Source: Simmondsia chinensis (Eukaryota > Streptophyta > Magnoliopsida > Caryophyllales > Simmondsiaceae). From it: a stretch of 64,000 nt of DNA. The notes under the pieces were generated by a model, which ran no database searches, was not told where the DNA came from, and saw only the letters and a program-made list of their open reading frames with translations. The stretch spans positions 13,585,501 to 13,649,500 of the forward strand of contig JAGTTD010000018.1 of assembly GCA_018398585.1 (NCBI GenBank), written 5' to 3'. The stretch's first letter is position 1; each line of letters opens with the position of its first letter. The translations under genes and the position numbers were made by a program. Positions 34,860-45,819 of the stretch are shown piece by piece.

Positions 34860-35236
34860 AAGGCCACTACTCTTATACCGTCCCTGACCATCAGGTACAG
34901 CTCCCCATCAGGCAGCCTCCTGGTTAGCCAGAGACCCTGTAACATATTACAGATCCGGTTAGTTGAACCTGAGTCCACACACTAGGAACCCGGTGGACTC
35001 TCAACTGCGCATGAATCAACTAAGTGAGATATCAACGTATCTTCACTAGATGGCTTAGTAGTCTTTGTATGACGAGAAGCTAAGTACTTGGTGCAGTTTT
35101 TCTTACAGTGGCCAATCTTCTTGTAAAAGAAACATTTTTCTTTTGCTAACTTCTTTATGGACTTGGTTGCTGCACTAGCAATCGTGCCCTTTTCTTTCTT
35201 TCTAGTAGGTCCCTTGTTAGTAATAATTAAGTCCAA
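34860..35236 (-). pseudogene. Copia A gag zinc knuckle and protease
   Basis: The minus-strand frame 35236-34982 ends the gag with KCFFYKKIGHCKKNCTKY, a CCHC knuckle in which the second cysteine has become tyrosine and a phenylalanine has become cysteine. Immediately after the stop near 34982 comes CVDSGSTNRICNMLQG, the copia protease active-site region with D-S-G, followed by LPDGELYL. In a working copy these are continuous. The stop at 34982 and others break the frame. Confidence 0.7.
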
Positions 35237-35879
35237 CTTGATTTTTTAGGCAAAGTAACTTGGTCCTACGAGTACATTATGCATTAGAATCGAGTAAAGT
35301 TCACCAGCCATATCCATTTCAAAATACTGTAAATGCAAACATTTGTGTAACTGTCTAACAATAGTCATGTATAATGCAATCATATCTATTCTTTTATTTT
35401 AGCATACACAATAAGTCAGGTACCCATTAAACTATATTATCATGCATGCAATGATGACCCAAACACACCACTCCTTATTCCCCAACAGCGAGGTTGCACG
35501 AAGCTAGTTTGGATGAGGATTATTTTCAATTAACATGTTTTCTTGTAGCTATTACTAAACATGATTAAATCACCACTTTACCTTAGTCTCTAACATAACA
35601 CAACATAACTCCTCGGGGAGGCTAATGTATCACGCTAGTCAAGTGACCATTACCTAAACCTCCATATAAAAACATGCAATACTCCACTGCAGTAGGATCG
35701 CATCGCTTCTTTGCACTTTGGTTTATCCTAATATAAGTCTAACCTTATAATCTGCAAACATACATCCTCCGTAGGGAGGTCTATTGATCTAATATACCGC
35801 TAGACCAGTAATGGAGACCGTGAGGTTTCAATAATTGAACCTCGCTCCCACTTGATTTTTATAAACTAGTGATTTTTAA
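35237..35879. other. Copia A 5' region without recognised coding
   Basis: Between gag and the AT-rich arrays no protein motif was found; most of the expected gag N-terminus is missing or unrecognisable. The sequence probably belongs to the element because the primer-binding site and LTR lie beyond it. Confidence 0.4.
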
Positions 35880-36530
35880 TTATCTTGCATTTATAGCTTG
35901 GATTATCTCATAATTCCCTTTAGAATCTCATTCTAAAATCAATTAATTAACAAAATTAATTAATTATTTTTTTTAATTTAAAATAATACCATCTTACTAC
36001 TTAGATTATCTCATAATCTATTTAGAATTTCATTCTAAAATTAATTAATTTATTATTTTTATTTAAAATAAGTCTTACTATTTAGATTATCTCATAGTCT
36101 ATTTAAAATCTAATTCTAAAAATTAATTACTTTATTATTTTTATTTAAAATAGTATCGTCTTACTATTTAGATTATCTTATAATCTATTTTAGAATCTCA
36201 TTTTAAAAATTAATTACTTAGTTTTATTTAAAATTAATTACTTAGTTTTATTTAAAAATAGTTCCAACTTATAACTCAGATTATCTCATAATCTACTTCA
36301 GAATCTTATTCTAAAATTAAATTACTTTATGGAAAATAATTTTATTTAAAATAGTGCACACTTTTGTTTTAGATTGTCTCTTAATCTATTTTAGAATTTT
36401 ATTCTAAAATCAAATTAATTAATAAAAAAAATTTATTTAAAATAGTGCCAATTTATATTTTAGATTATTTCATAATCTATTTTAAAATCTCATTCTAATA
36501 TTAAATTAATTAGTAAAAATAATATTTAGT
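35880..36530. repeat. AT-rich tandem array, unit about 90-110 bp
   Basis: The phrases TTAGATTATCTCATAATCTATTT, TTAGAATCTCATTCTAAAAT and ATTTAAAATAGT recur in the same order about seven times with changes. TTAGAAT...ATTCTAA is itself palindromic. The array lies in the 5' part of copia A. Confidence 0.7.
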
Positions 36531-36589
36531 TATTATGTAAACATGTACTAACATATACACATCCCCAAAAAAAATTTTTAAATCTAAAA

Positions 36590-36960
36590 TAATTAATTAA
36601 AAAATAATTGAATATAATCTCATTCAATCAATTTTATCCGATTTCGCAATAAATAATTGAAACTAATCTCATTAGATCAATTTTATCCGATTTTGTAAAA
36701 AATAATTGAATCTAATTTCATTAGATCAATTTTATCCGATTTCACATAAAAAATTGAATCTAATCTTATTAGATCAATTTTATCAGATTTAATAAAAAAT
36801 AATTGAATGTAATCTTATTAAATTAATTTTATGCTATTTCATAAAAATAATTGAACCTAATCTCATTATATCGATTTTATCCGATCTTATTAGATCAATT
36901 TTATCCTATTTTATAAATCATAATTGAATATACATAATCTCATTATACGAATAATATGAA
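36590..36960. repeat. AT-rich tandem array, unit about 50 bp
   Basis: AAAATAATTGAATCTAATC, TCATTAGATCAATTTTATCC and GATTTCATA-like pieces recur about seven times. The array is separate from the preceding one and also lies between the gag region and the primer-binding site of copia A. Confidence 0.7.
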
Positions 36961-37202
36961 TGCAAATTAATGAATTGACAGATACAAATTAACAATGTAA
37001 ACAATTTAAATCCTTACCTTAAACAGTAAAATTAACTATTAATTCATTATCGATTTAAACAATTTAAACCGATACTCTAATTATAATCAAAATTAAATGA
37101 TCATTTCTTCTTAATAAAATCTCTATTTTATTAAATCGCAAGTCTATTTATTGTGATGATATCATAACTTTCCATGTATATTATGAATGTAATCAGAGGT
37201 TG

Positions 37203-37214
37203 GCTCTGATACCA
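37203..37214 (-). other. Primer-binding site of copia A (initiator Met-tRNA)
   Basis: The minus strand reads TGGTATCAGAGC, a perfect match to the common plant Met-tRNA binding site, beside the LTR end at 37217. Confidence 0.85.
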
Positions 37215-37216
37215 AT

Positions 37217-37487
37217 TGGTTGGACGAATTTTAAAAATTTTCCCTAAATTAATGAATTTAACGCAGCGGAAGGATTTAAAATTCCCAATTCTAAACCTAA
37301 GGTTGAATTAAAATTCTTAATTTTAAATTCACATATTTAAATTCCTAATCTAAATCTACGGGCCTCAACTCTAATGCATTCATAACAATAACATAAACTA
37401 TAACTAGCATAATAAGAATGCTGTAAATAAATAAAAACGAGAAAACTTAAAAGAGAAGAAAAGAAGAACATACCTGGAATTGCTCCA
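37217..37487 (-). repeat. Truncated 5' LTR of copia A
   Basis: About 270 bp match the first part of the 3' LTR at 26742 onwards (GGACGAATTTTAAAAATTTTCCC, AACGCAGCGGAAGGATT and so on). The match stops at 37487 where LINE sequence begins; the remaining 1.7 kb of LTR is missing. Confidence 0.75.
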
Positions 37488-39480
37488 AAAAAAGACCTAC
37501 TATTATGCTTCCAAACAATCTCGGTAGCAGCAAGCACGGGAAAAATTGAAGGACCAAAGATTGGGTCACAAAAAGTGCTCATCACTCATCTACAATTTGC
37601 GGATGACGCTCTCATCTTTTGCCCACCGGATCAGGACATTACCGCTAAAGTTCAAGACCTATTATTATGCTTCCAAACAATCTCATGCCTCAAAATTAAT
37701 TTCGCAAAATCTGCACTACTAACCATCGGCCAACCGGAAGAATGCGTTGCAGAAACCGCAGGGATTCTCAGTTGTTAGCTTGCAGCGTTTCCAGCAAAAC
37801 ACCTCGGTATCCTGCTAAGAGCCAACCCGAGGCTCCTCTCCACTTGGAAGTCGATAATTGACTGAATAGAGAAGAAACTAACTAGGTAGAAGAACAAATC
37901 CTTGACAAGAGCCGGAAGATTAACCCGTCATAAAGTCAGTCCTTAGCAATCTACAAACATATTACATGTCAATTTTTCGTGGCCCGAAAAAGGTCCTTCG
38001 CAAAATAATCAAACTTCAAAGGAACTTCATCTGGGGAGGCAAGGAAGAGTCTAGGGGTCTACTATGTATTAAATGGGAAATCATTCAAAAACAAAAGCAT
38101 CTTGGTGGTCTGGATGTAGGCAATCTTAAGAAATGCAGCACTACTTTTCAAATGGTGGTAGCGTTTCTTAGAAGAAGGCTCCTCATTGTGGAAGAAAGTG
38201 GTATGCTCGATCCACTGGGGAAATACTTAGGACCTAATTCCTTTGCAAGTAGTAGGCTCAAACCGTAGCCCTTGGACTGCTATTTCCGAAGTTGTTGACA
38301 CTTTTCAGATTCCACAACAAGTGAAGAATGCATTCAAGTTGAAACTTGGTGACGAGTAGAAAACAAAATTCTGGAAATATAAGTCGTTGGGAGAGAAAAT
38401 ACTTGAGAAACGACTCCTGGATCTTTTCAAAGTCTCACTCCAGAAAGATCATTTCATAGCCCAAATGGGGACGTGGGATGGAGTTGAGTGGAGGTGGATT
38501 TTTAATTGGAGACATAGGTTCTTTCTTAGAGAGGAACCCAGTCTAGCTTGCCCTAACGATGTACTCGCAAGAGTGGCCCCTAAGCAGGAAGCCACAGATG
38601 TAGCACGATGGAGTGTTGATAGGAAAGGGTCCTACACGGTAAAGTCATTCGTCGAGGCAATGACAACGTACACGCATATGCAATCTACGGTAGACTATCT
38701 TGTTTGTGGAGTGTGGAAAGGATTGGGTCCCACAAAGGTCAAAATAGTGGTTTGGACGGCTCTGTCGGGAAAGATAACATAAAAGAGAGGCTTTGGAGCA
38801 TTAGTATCATTCCTGACGAAGAAAAATGGTGCCCTCTTTGTGGAAAAACCTCTAAAGGGGTAGACCATCTCTTTCTAGGATGTGAGGAAACTTAGAAGCT
38901 GTGGTCTCTTTGTTGTGATTGGTGGGCCATGAAGTGGGTCACACCTATCTCAATAAAGGATCACTTCTTTCAATGGATTCCAGCTAGAGTAGGTGGCAAA
39001 TTTCAGAAGAATGAATGGATATTGCTCTTTTTCATGATCATGTGGAAAATATGGAGCTCAAGAAACAAGATTGTGTTTGAAGGATCGCAATGGAGTAGGA
39101 GAGACACATTTTGGTTGATCAAAGTCAGACTCGGCTTTGGGTTAAGAGCATGGTGTGAATCACTTCCGAATTGTCCAGTGGATGTTGCCTGTAACATACA
39201 ATGCTTCAAAGCCTAGACTCCAAATATGCGAGAATAGCTGTTGTCTCTACGCAATTCAAGTACAGCAAAGCCGGGCGGATGTACTAAGGATCTGGTTGCT
39301 GCTATTTTTGGGCTGGCTAGTGTGCGGTAGGAACAACGGGGTCTTTGAATGAAATGTAAGGGCATGCTGGTTGTGTATTTTTGCTTTTTTGATTGTTTGT
39401 ACGTTTTGCTGCTTCTCCTCGGGGCCCCGATATTTGGGTCACCGTTTTGTATTGAACTTTACTCATTATTAACCGAAAAA
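37488..39480 (+). mobile_element. L1-type LINE 3' part, decayed
   Basis: Plus-strand pieces read LQFADDALIFCPP (reverse transcriptase motif C, near 37590) and LKINFAKSALLTIG. Further on are FIWGGKEESRGLLCIKW (near 38020), a zf-RVT knuckle WCPLCGKTSKGVDHLFLGC (38830-38880) and a MWKIWSSRNKIVFEG block (near 39045). The 3' UTR is T-rich and ends in a short A-run near 39475. The start repeats its own text: 37493-37521 is almost the same as 37655-37683. Several stops are present. It replaced most of the copia A 5' LTR, so a deletion accompanied or followed it. Confidence 0.7.
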
Positions 39481-41152
39481 AATGTAATCAACTAATACCC
39501 AAAACTGCTTTGCCTAACTCACTAATTACCTAACTACCATTTTATTAGTTACATTTTTCTACTAACTACTTCCTTTATGTATTACATGTATCATAGTATA
39601 TGTTGATTTAAGAGTATAATACAAGAATTTAAAATTTATAGTAATTAATGAAATAAATTGATATATATCATATTTAATAGATATCATCAATATCTATGTA
39701 AACATGATCAAATTAGTATCTAATAATTTTTTTTTAAACTATCTACTTTGATAAACAAATTATTCCTCAGACATTGTTGAGAATCCAAAATATTAAAGAT
39801 ATGGTTATAAATAAATTAACTAAGCCAAATAGGCGGCTCGTATATGAGATACATAAAAGTTTGTTCATGTTTGATTTGTAAACTGATAAGTAATAACTTA
39901 GTTTGAATTTGACAAGTTTAATCATTCGAGTTTGATAGGCAATGTTTGCATCGATAACATTGGGAAACAAGTTATCAAAACTTGTTAAGAACTCGTTATG
40001 AACTCATTAATATCTTATTAACAACTCACTATGAACTCGTTGATGATTCATTGTAAACTCGTTACTATATTATATTAGTTGGGTAATGGACATAAGATGA
40101 TTTCTTAGTATATTATTTTATTTAATATGTTAGTTTTGTATTGCGATTCTTCACTATTTATAGAATAAAATTGTATTTCTATTCGATTCAATTTAGTTTA
40201 TAGGTCAGTTTAGTTTGTGCCTTAAGTTACCATGAATCAGGTCAAACTTAGATTACGTGTAATTCGAATGGGGTCATTTTAAATTCAGATTAATTCAGAT
40301 TGAGTTAAATTCAAGTTGGATCAATTTGTGGTTGGAATCCCAAAATTTAGAATCGGGTACTGTCAAGGGTCAAAATAAGCCGGGTAAGTAAATTCGGGTC
40401 ACATCTTACCAGCTCTGCCTCAGCCATTGGCCCGCATGCACTTGCGTGTCTTGCCGAGTCGCCACGTCAATTTAGAACAACAACACTTGCCGTTCTGCAT
40501 GTATACCCATGCAGCCAAATATTCCTGCTGTTCCCCTATTCAATGCTTTATATATAAGAAATTATTATATTGCATGGGTTCAATTTTTATATTTAAGGTA
40601 AATAATTAGTAACTTAATAAAGTGCTATAAGTTAAAAAAAAAAAAAGTATTATATTTTTTACCCAAAAAATCAATTTAAAATGTTATTAAATATCTTTTC
40701 ATAACAAATAAATTTTTAACTAAATCAATTAAGAATGTGTTATATTTTTTACCAAAAGAAATCAATTAAAAATGTTATTAAATATCTTTGCACAGCAGCA
40801 AGTTTGGTTCACACTCCACCAAATAATATTAAAAAATTTAATTTTTTTTAAATAAGTGTCTGAAAATTCATTAATATTAGTACAATACTTTTTTTTAAAA
40901 AATTTTTTAATATTATTGAATACTTTCTTTTTAATTTGACAAGTACAATACTAAAAAAATTCATATGTATCTAATGTAATTTTTTTAGTGTTCTTTTTTT
41001 TATATGACATGTGCTTACACTTTTTTTTATTTCGTGTGTCTATTTAATTCTTCTACTTTTAGTTATATCAATTTAATCCTATAATTACATATAAAATTAA
41101 GTTAATGGTACGATTTTGAACACTGGAATTAAATTGAGATAATTAGCAGGTT
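39481..41152. other. AT-rich intergenic DNA, no gene recognised
   Basis: No coding region was found. Around 39960-40070 a short phrase (AACTCGTTATGAACTC) recurs. From about 41030 the text (CAATTTAATCC..., AATTAAATTGAGATAATTAG) resembles a dispersed repeat also seen at 51050-51350. Before two RTE insertions this sequence joined 45199-45460 and then the peptide gene promoter. Confidence 0.45.
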
Positions 41153-41172
41153 TATACTAGGTTACTCACATC

Positions 41173-44100
41173 ACTTAGTCTCTCTTCTGCTCTCTCTCTT
41201 CTCTCTCCTCTGCGATTTTCAAACGTATACTTACACACCCCCCCTCCTTCGCTCACACCTCCCTGCCTCCCCACTACCCCACCGTCGGCCGCCTCGCAGG
41301 CTCACCTCCACCCACCGGTGACGCTACCGTGACCGCGACGACCCACCGCCGGGCAAGCGCACCCATCCACTACGACCCATCCACCACACGGACACCGCAC
41401 CACCACTGACACCGATCCATCACACCCACCCCACCACACCCGCACCGGCTCTGAGCCCGGCCACCACCTAATTGCACCCAACCACCCACCTCTGACATCG
41501 CACCCCAATCCACCCACCACAACCCGGCCCTCGCCCGACCCACCCACCACCTCGACCCACCGATTCTTGCACCCACCACCACCTCGTCCCACCACTTCGA
41601 CCCACCCGGCACCACACCAACTCTGACCCACCACCACACACCCCTCTGACAGTCTAGTCTAGTACAGAGGGCCTGGCACCATCGGCACACCGGACCACCA
41701 AGGCAGTACAGTCCTCAAGGCTGCTCCGACCACCACCTTCATAAGGCCAAACGGCAGTCAGCCGACCGGCTCAGGTAAGTTAAAAAATCGGTCGGCCCAA
41801 GGTTTGCATCCTCATCCCTCAACTTCAATTTCTCGTCTTTTAACTTCTGGTAATATTGTGACCCTTTAAATCCCTTTTTATTTTGCATTGTTTATCTTGC
41901 TTTGAGAGTGTACATATCCATAGTGATAGAGGTGTATGAACGTGACTACACATGGAACTCAAAATGTGAGGCCATCTTTACAGGGGGTGGGGAGGGGGAG
42001 AGAGAAGCCAAAGAGGGAGGAAAACCTAAGAATAGGTATACTAAATATCGGGACATTGAAACAGAAGGGCAATGAGGTGGTCCAAATGATGATGAAAAGA
42101 AAGATCAACATCCTTTGCCTACAGGAGACTAAATGGGTGGGCTCGCAGGCAAGGGAGATGCTAGGACATAAATTGTGGTACTCAGGCAAAACCAGAAGGA
42201 GGAATGGTGTTGGCATTATAGTCGATAACAATCTTAAGGATAAAGTAGTCGAAGTGTCAAGGACTGGGGATAGGATCATAGGCATCAAGATGATCGTAGA
42301 TGGGGAGATAATGAACGTTATCAGTGCCTATGCACCACAGACTGGACTACCAGAGAACGAGAAGGCCACATTTTGGGAGGACTTAGACAGAACGATGCAA
42401 ATCATACCACAAGATGAACAAGTGGTGATTGGTGGGGACTTCAATGGGCATGTTGGCGAGAAAGAGGATGGATACGCGACACATCATGGAGGATTCAGAT
42501 TTGGAACTAGGAATGCAGAGGGGAAATCCCTCCTGGACTTCGCGGTCATTTATGAGCTCACAATTGCCAACACCTTTTTCAAAAAGCATGACGAGCATCT
42601 CATCACGTATCAAAGCGGAGAGGCGAGGACTCAGATTGATTACATACTACTAAGGAAGAGGGCACAAATACAATGCAGGGACTGCAAGGTCATTCGAGGA
42701 GAGGACCTATCTAAACAACATCGGGTGGTGTGCGCGGATGTAAAGGTCAAGAAGTGGGTTAGAAGAAGCAGGAAACCAGTGCAGAGACATACCCGTTGGA
42801 GAGACTTGAAGGGAGAAAAATATAGAGCCTATAAGGAAAGAGCAGATTTAGAGCTCGATTGGGACGGGGAGGGAGATATTAACCAAATGTGGAATGAATT
42901 GGCCCAGACAATTAGGAGTTTGGCACGCGAAGTTTTGGGAGAGTCAAAAGGTGGGATAATTACCCAAAGAGAGTCATGGTGGTGGGGCGAGGAAGTCCAA
43001 CAGAAGATTAAAGCGAAACGAGACCGGTTTAAGGAGTGGGAGCATAGTACAGAAGAGGAAAAGAGACGACGATATCAGCAAGCCAAGAAAGAAGCGAAGA
43101 AAGCAGTTAGTGAGGCAAAATCAAGAGCATATGAGGAGTTTTACAAGAGGATGGATACCAAGGAGGGAGCCAGGGATATATACAAGATAGCCAGAGCAAG
43201 AGAGAGGAAGACGAGGGACTTGGGGCAAGTAAAATGCATTAAAGCAGAGGATGGGTAGGTGCTAGTGGAAGGACATCTAATTAGAGCTAGGTGGAAAACC
43301 TACTTCCGCGATCTGTTCAACAACCGGGGAAGCACAGAGATAGATTTAGGGGAGCTCCAGACTACGGGGGAGGATCAAAACGAATGCTATTGTGAGCAAA
43401 TTACTCTAGAGGAGATCAAGGAAGCCCTAAAACATATGGGTAGGGGAAGAGCAGTTGGTCCAGATGGGATACCCATTGAGGCATGGAAATGCCTTGGACA
43501 GAGGGGCATTAGCTGGCTAGCAAAACTCTTTAACCAAATCTTAATGGGGAACAAGATGCCGGAAGAATGGCGGAAGAGCACACTGGTCCCAATCTACAAG
43601 AACAAGGGCGATATCCAAAGCTGCGCCAATTACCGGGGGATCAAATTGATGAGTCACACCCTCAAGTTGTGGGAGAGAGTCCTAGAAAAGAGACTATGAC
43701 AACAGACAGAAGTGACCGAAAACCAGTTTGGGTTCATACCAGGGAGATCAACAATGGAAGAATTCATCTTTTACGGCGGACGATAGAGCAATACAGGGAG
43801 AGACAAAAGGATCTCCACATAGTCTTCATCGATTTGGAGAAGGTATATGATAGAGTGCCAAGAGAGGTACTATGGAGAGTGTTGGGAAGGAGAGGCATCC
43901 CGATGCCTTATATTCGGGTCATTAGGGACATGTATGAAGAGGCACATACTAATGTGCGCACAGGGGAAGGGGAGACAGACACTTTCCCTATTACAGTAGG
44001 GGTACACCAGGGCTCTGCCTTAAGTCCCTTCCTGTTCATTCTAGTGATGGATGAGCTCACTAGACATATCCAAGGGGAGGTACCTTGGTGTATGCTTTTT

Positions 44101-45178
44101 GCAGACGACATAGTTCTGGTAGGGGAATCCCGAGCGGACATAAACGAGAAGCTGGAGCTATGGAGAGGTGCATTAGAATTGAGGGGTTTAAGGATTATCA
44201 GATCTAAGACCGTGTATGTGGAATTCAAATTCGACCATTCCACCGTGAATAGCACCGAGGAGGTTAAGATTGAATCAGAAACATTACCGAGTAAGGAGAG
44301 CTTCAAATATCTGGGATCCATGATACACCAGAATGGTGAAGTGGATGAGGATGTCAGCAACAGGATTAAAGTAGGCTGGCAAAAGTGGAGGATGGCATCC
44401 GGGGTGCTGTGTGATAGAAAGTTTCCGCTAAAATTAAATGAAAAATACTATAGGACGGTAGTAAGACCGGCTATGCTATATGGGGCATAGTGTCGACCAA
44501 TGAAACAAAATCAAACACAGAGGATGAAGGTGGCAGAGATGAGGATGCTGGGCTGGATGTGTGGCCACACAAGGAAGGATAGGATTAGGAATGATGTGAT
44601 ACGAGGTAAGTTAGGTGTACCCTCGATCGAGGATAAATTGAGGGAGCACCGCCTAAGATGGTTTGGACATATTAGCAGAAGACCGACTACATCCCCAGTC
44701 AGGAGGTGTGAACCGCTTCACACGGTGATAAGCAGAAGAGGGAGGGGCATACCAAAGAAGAGTTGGCTGGAGACGATTCATCAAGACCTAACCCACCTAA
44801 ACCTAAGAGACGAGATGGCCTCAGATAGGGCACATTGGAGGGCTAGCATAAGGGTAGCGGAGGTGGCAGAGTAGAGTAGTGCGGGGAGTGGCTGGTAGTT
44901 TAAGATCCTTAGGCAAGCATAACCTCAAGTGTAGCACTTATAGGCGAGCTTAGTCTCTGATCATGCTTCTTCTTCTTCTTCTTCTTCTTCCTCAAAATGC
45001 ATTGGTAATTGATTGGTGATTATTTGCAGGCACTCAACTACTTCAGATTCGGGGTCCTCGGAAACAGACTCCTTTCCAGCAGGAAGGCGTAAGGCTGCGT
45101 ACATCACCCCCCCCCCCCCCCGACCCTGCTTTCTGCGGGAGCCGCGAGGCACTGGGACTGTTGTTGTTGGTGTTGTTG
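41173..45178 (+). mobile_element. Full-length RTE-type non-LTR retrotransposon 1
   Basis: A 4,006-bp insertion flanked by a perfect 20-bp direct repeat, tatactaggttactcacatc (41153-41172 and 45179-45198). The 5' end is pyrimidine-rich (CTCTCT), followed by a strongly C-rich 5' UTR (about 41230-41700). A single long coding region for endonuclease and reverse transcriptase follows (41936-44874, broken). The 3' UTR has a CTT microsatellite (44966-44991), a 17-nt C-run (45105-45121) and a terminal TTG repeat. The 3' tail resembles that of Au-type SINEs. The perfect duplication implies limited time since insertion, although the ORF carries several disabling changes. Confidence 0.9.
41936..44874 (+). 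pseudogene. RTE 1 endonuclease-reverse transcriptase, three stops and a frameshift
   Basis: The first 440 codons hold the endonuclease: LNIGTLKQKG, LCLQETKW with the catalytic Glu, ISAYAPQTG and GGDFNGHVG. A SKQHRVV block stands where many families have SDH. The reverse transcriptase follows: GRGRAVGPDGIPIEAWK, motif A VFIDLEKVYDRV, motif B GVHQGSALSPFLF and motif C LFADDIVLV. The C-terminal region has [16 protein letters not shown] and [11 protein letters not shown]. Together they nick DNA and copy element RNA. Compared with RTE 2 there are stops at 43256 (CAG to TAG), 43697 (CGA to TGA) and 44488 (GAG to TAG), and a one-base deletion near 43757. It is therefore inactive. Confidence 0.9.
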
Positions 45179-45198
45179 TATACTAGGTTACTCACATC

Positions 45199-45460
45199 GT
45201 CCGAATCTTGTAGTTAGAAATTACGTTATTAACCTTGCTTAAATTTTGACTGTAGGACTAAATTAATACAATTTAAATTATACAAAGAAAAACCAACATA
45301 ATTAAAAATACAATAACAAAATTGACATAATTGACAAAACAAAAAGATCATTAATATAAATAGGATAATGTTAAATCTACAATACCTTTTATTATTATCA
45401 AAACATCTTCAACTAAAAGTTAATTAAGAAACGTGACGCTGTAGATAATTTAACAGTAAC
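45199..45460. other. Host DNA between two RTE insertions
   Basis: These 262 bp, bounded by the target duplications of RTE 1 and RTE 2, are what is left of the pre-insertion locus between the two target sites. They are AT-rich and without ORFs. Originally they lay roughly 130-390 bp upstream of the TATA box region, and so formed part of the distal promoter of the peptide gene. Confidence 0.75.
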
Positions 45461-45819
45461 AAAATTGCCATAAATTTAACAACAACAACAACAACAGTCC
45501 CATGCCTTGTGGCTCCCGCAGAACGCAGGGTCGGGGGGGGGGGGGGTGATGTACGCAGCCTTACCCCTTCCGGCAGGAAAGGAGACTGTTTCCAGAGACC
45601 CCCAACCTGAAGTAGCTGAGTAGCTGCAGATAAACCACCAATCAATAACATGTATATAGAGGCAAAAGTAGAAGAAGGAGAGAAAAAGGAGAAGGAGAGG
45701 AAGAAGAAGAAGAAGAAGGAGAAGGAGAATGGGCATGACTAGGGACTAAGGTAGCCTAAAAGTGCTACACTAGAGGTTATGCTTGCCTAAGATTCTTAGA
45801 CAACCAGCCACCCCACGCA

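Larger units (their letters stand above)
26742..37487 (-). mobile_element. Copia A: minus-strand LTR element, nested and 5'-truncated
   Basis: A 1,979-bp 3' LTR (26742-28720) is followed in minus orientation by reverse transcriptase/RNase H, integrase, GAG-pre-integrase and gag/protease remnants. After these come AT-rich repeats and a Met-tRNA primer-binding site (37203-37214). The 5' LTR survives only as 37217-37487, where a LINE fragment begins. Copia A entered copia B's reverse transcriptase and later received a 3.9-kb LTR element (30344-34274). All its coding parts are broken. Confidence 0.8.

Noticed and set aside
41302..41690. Minus-strand Gly/Val/Trp-rich frames of about 110 codons
   Set aside because: They arise from the C-rich 5' UTR of RTE 1 read on the wrong strand and have no motif.
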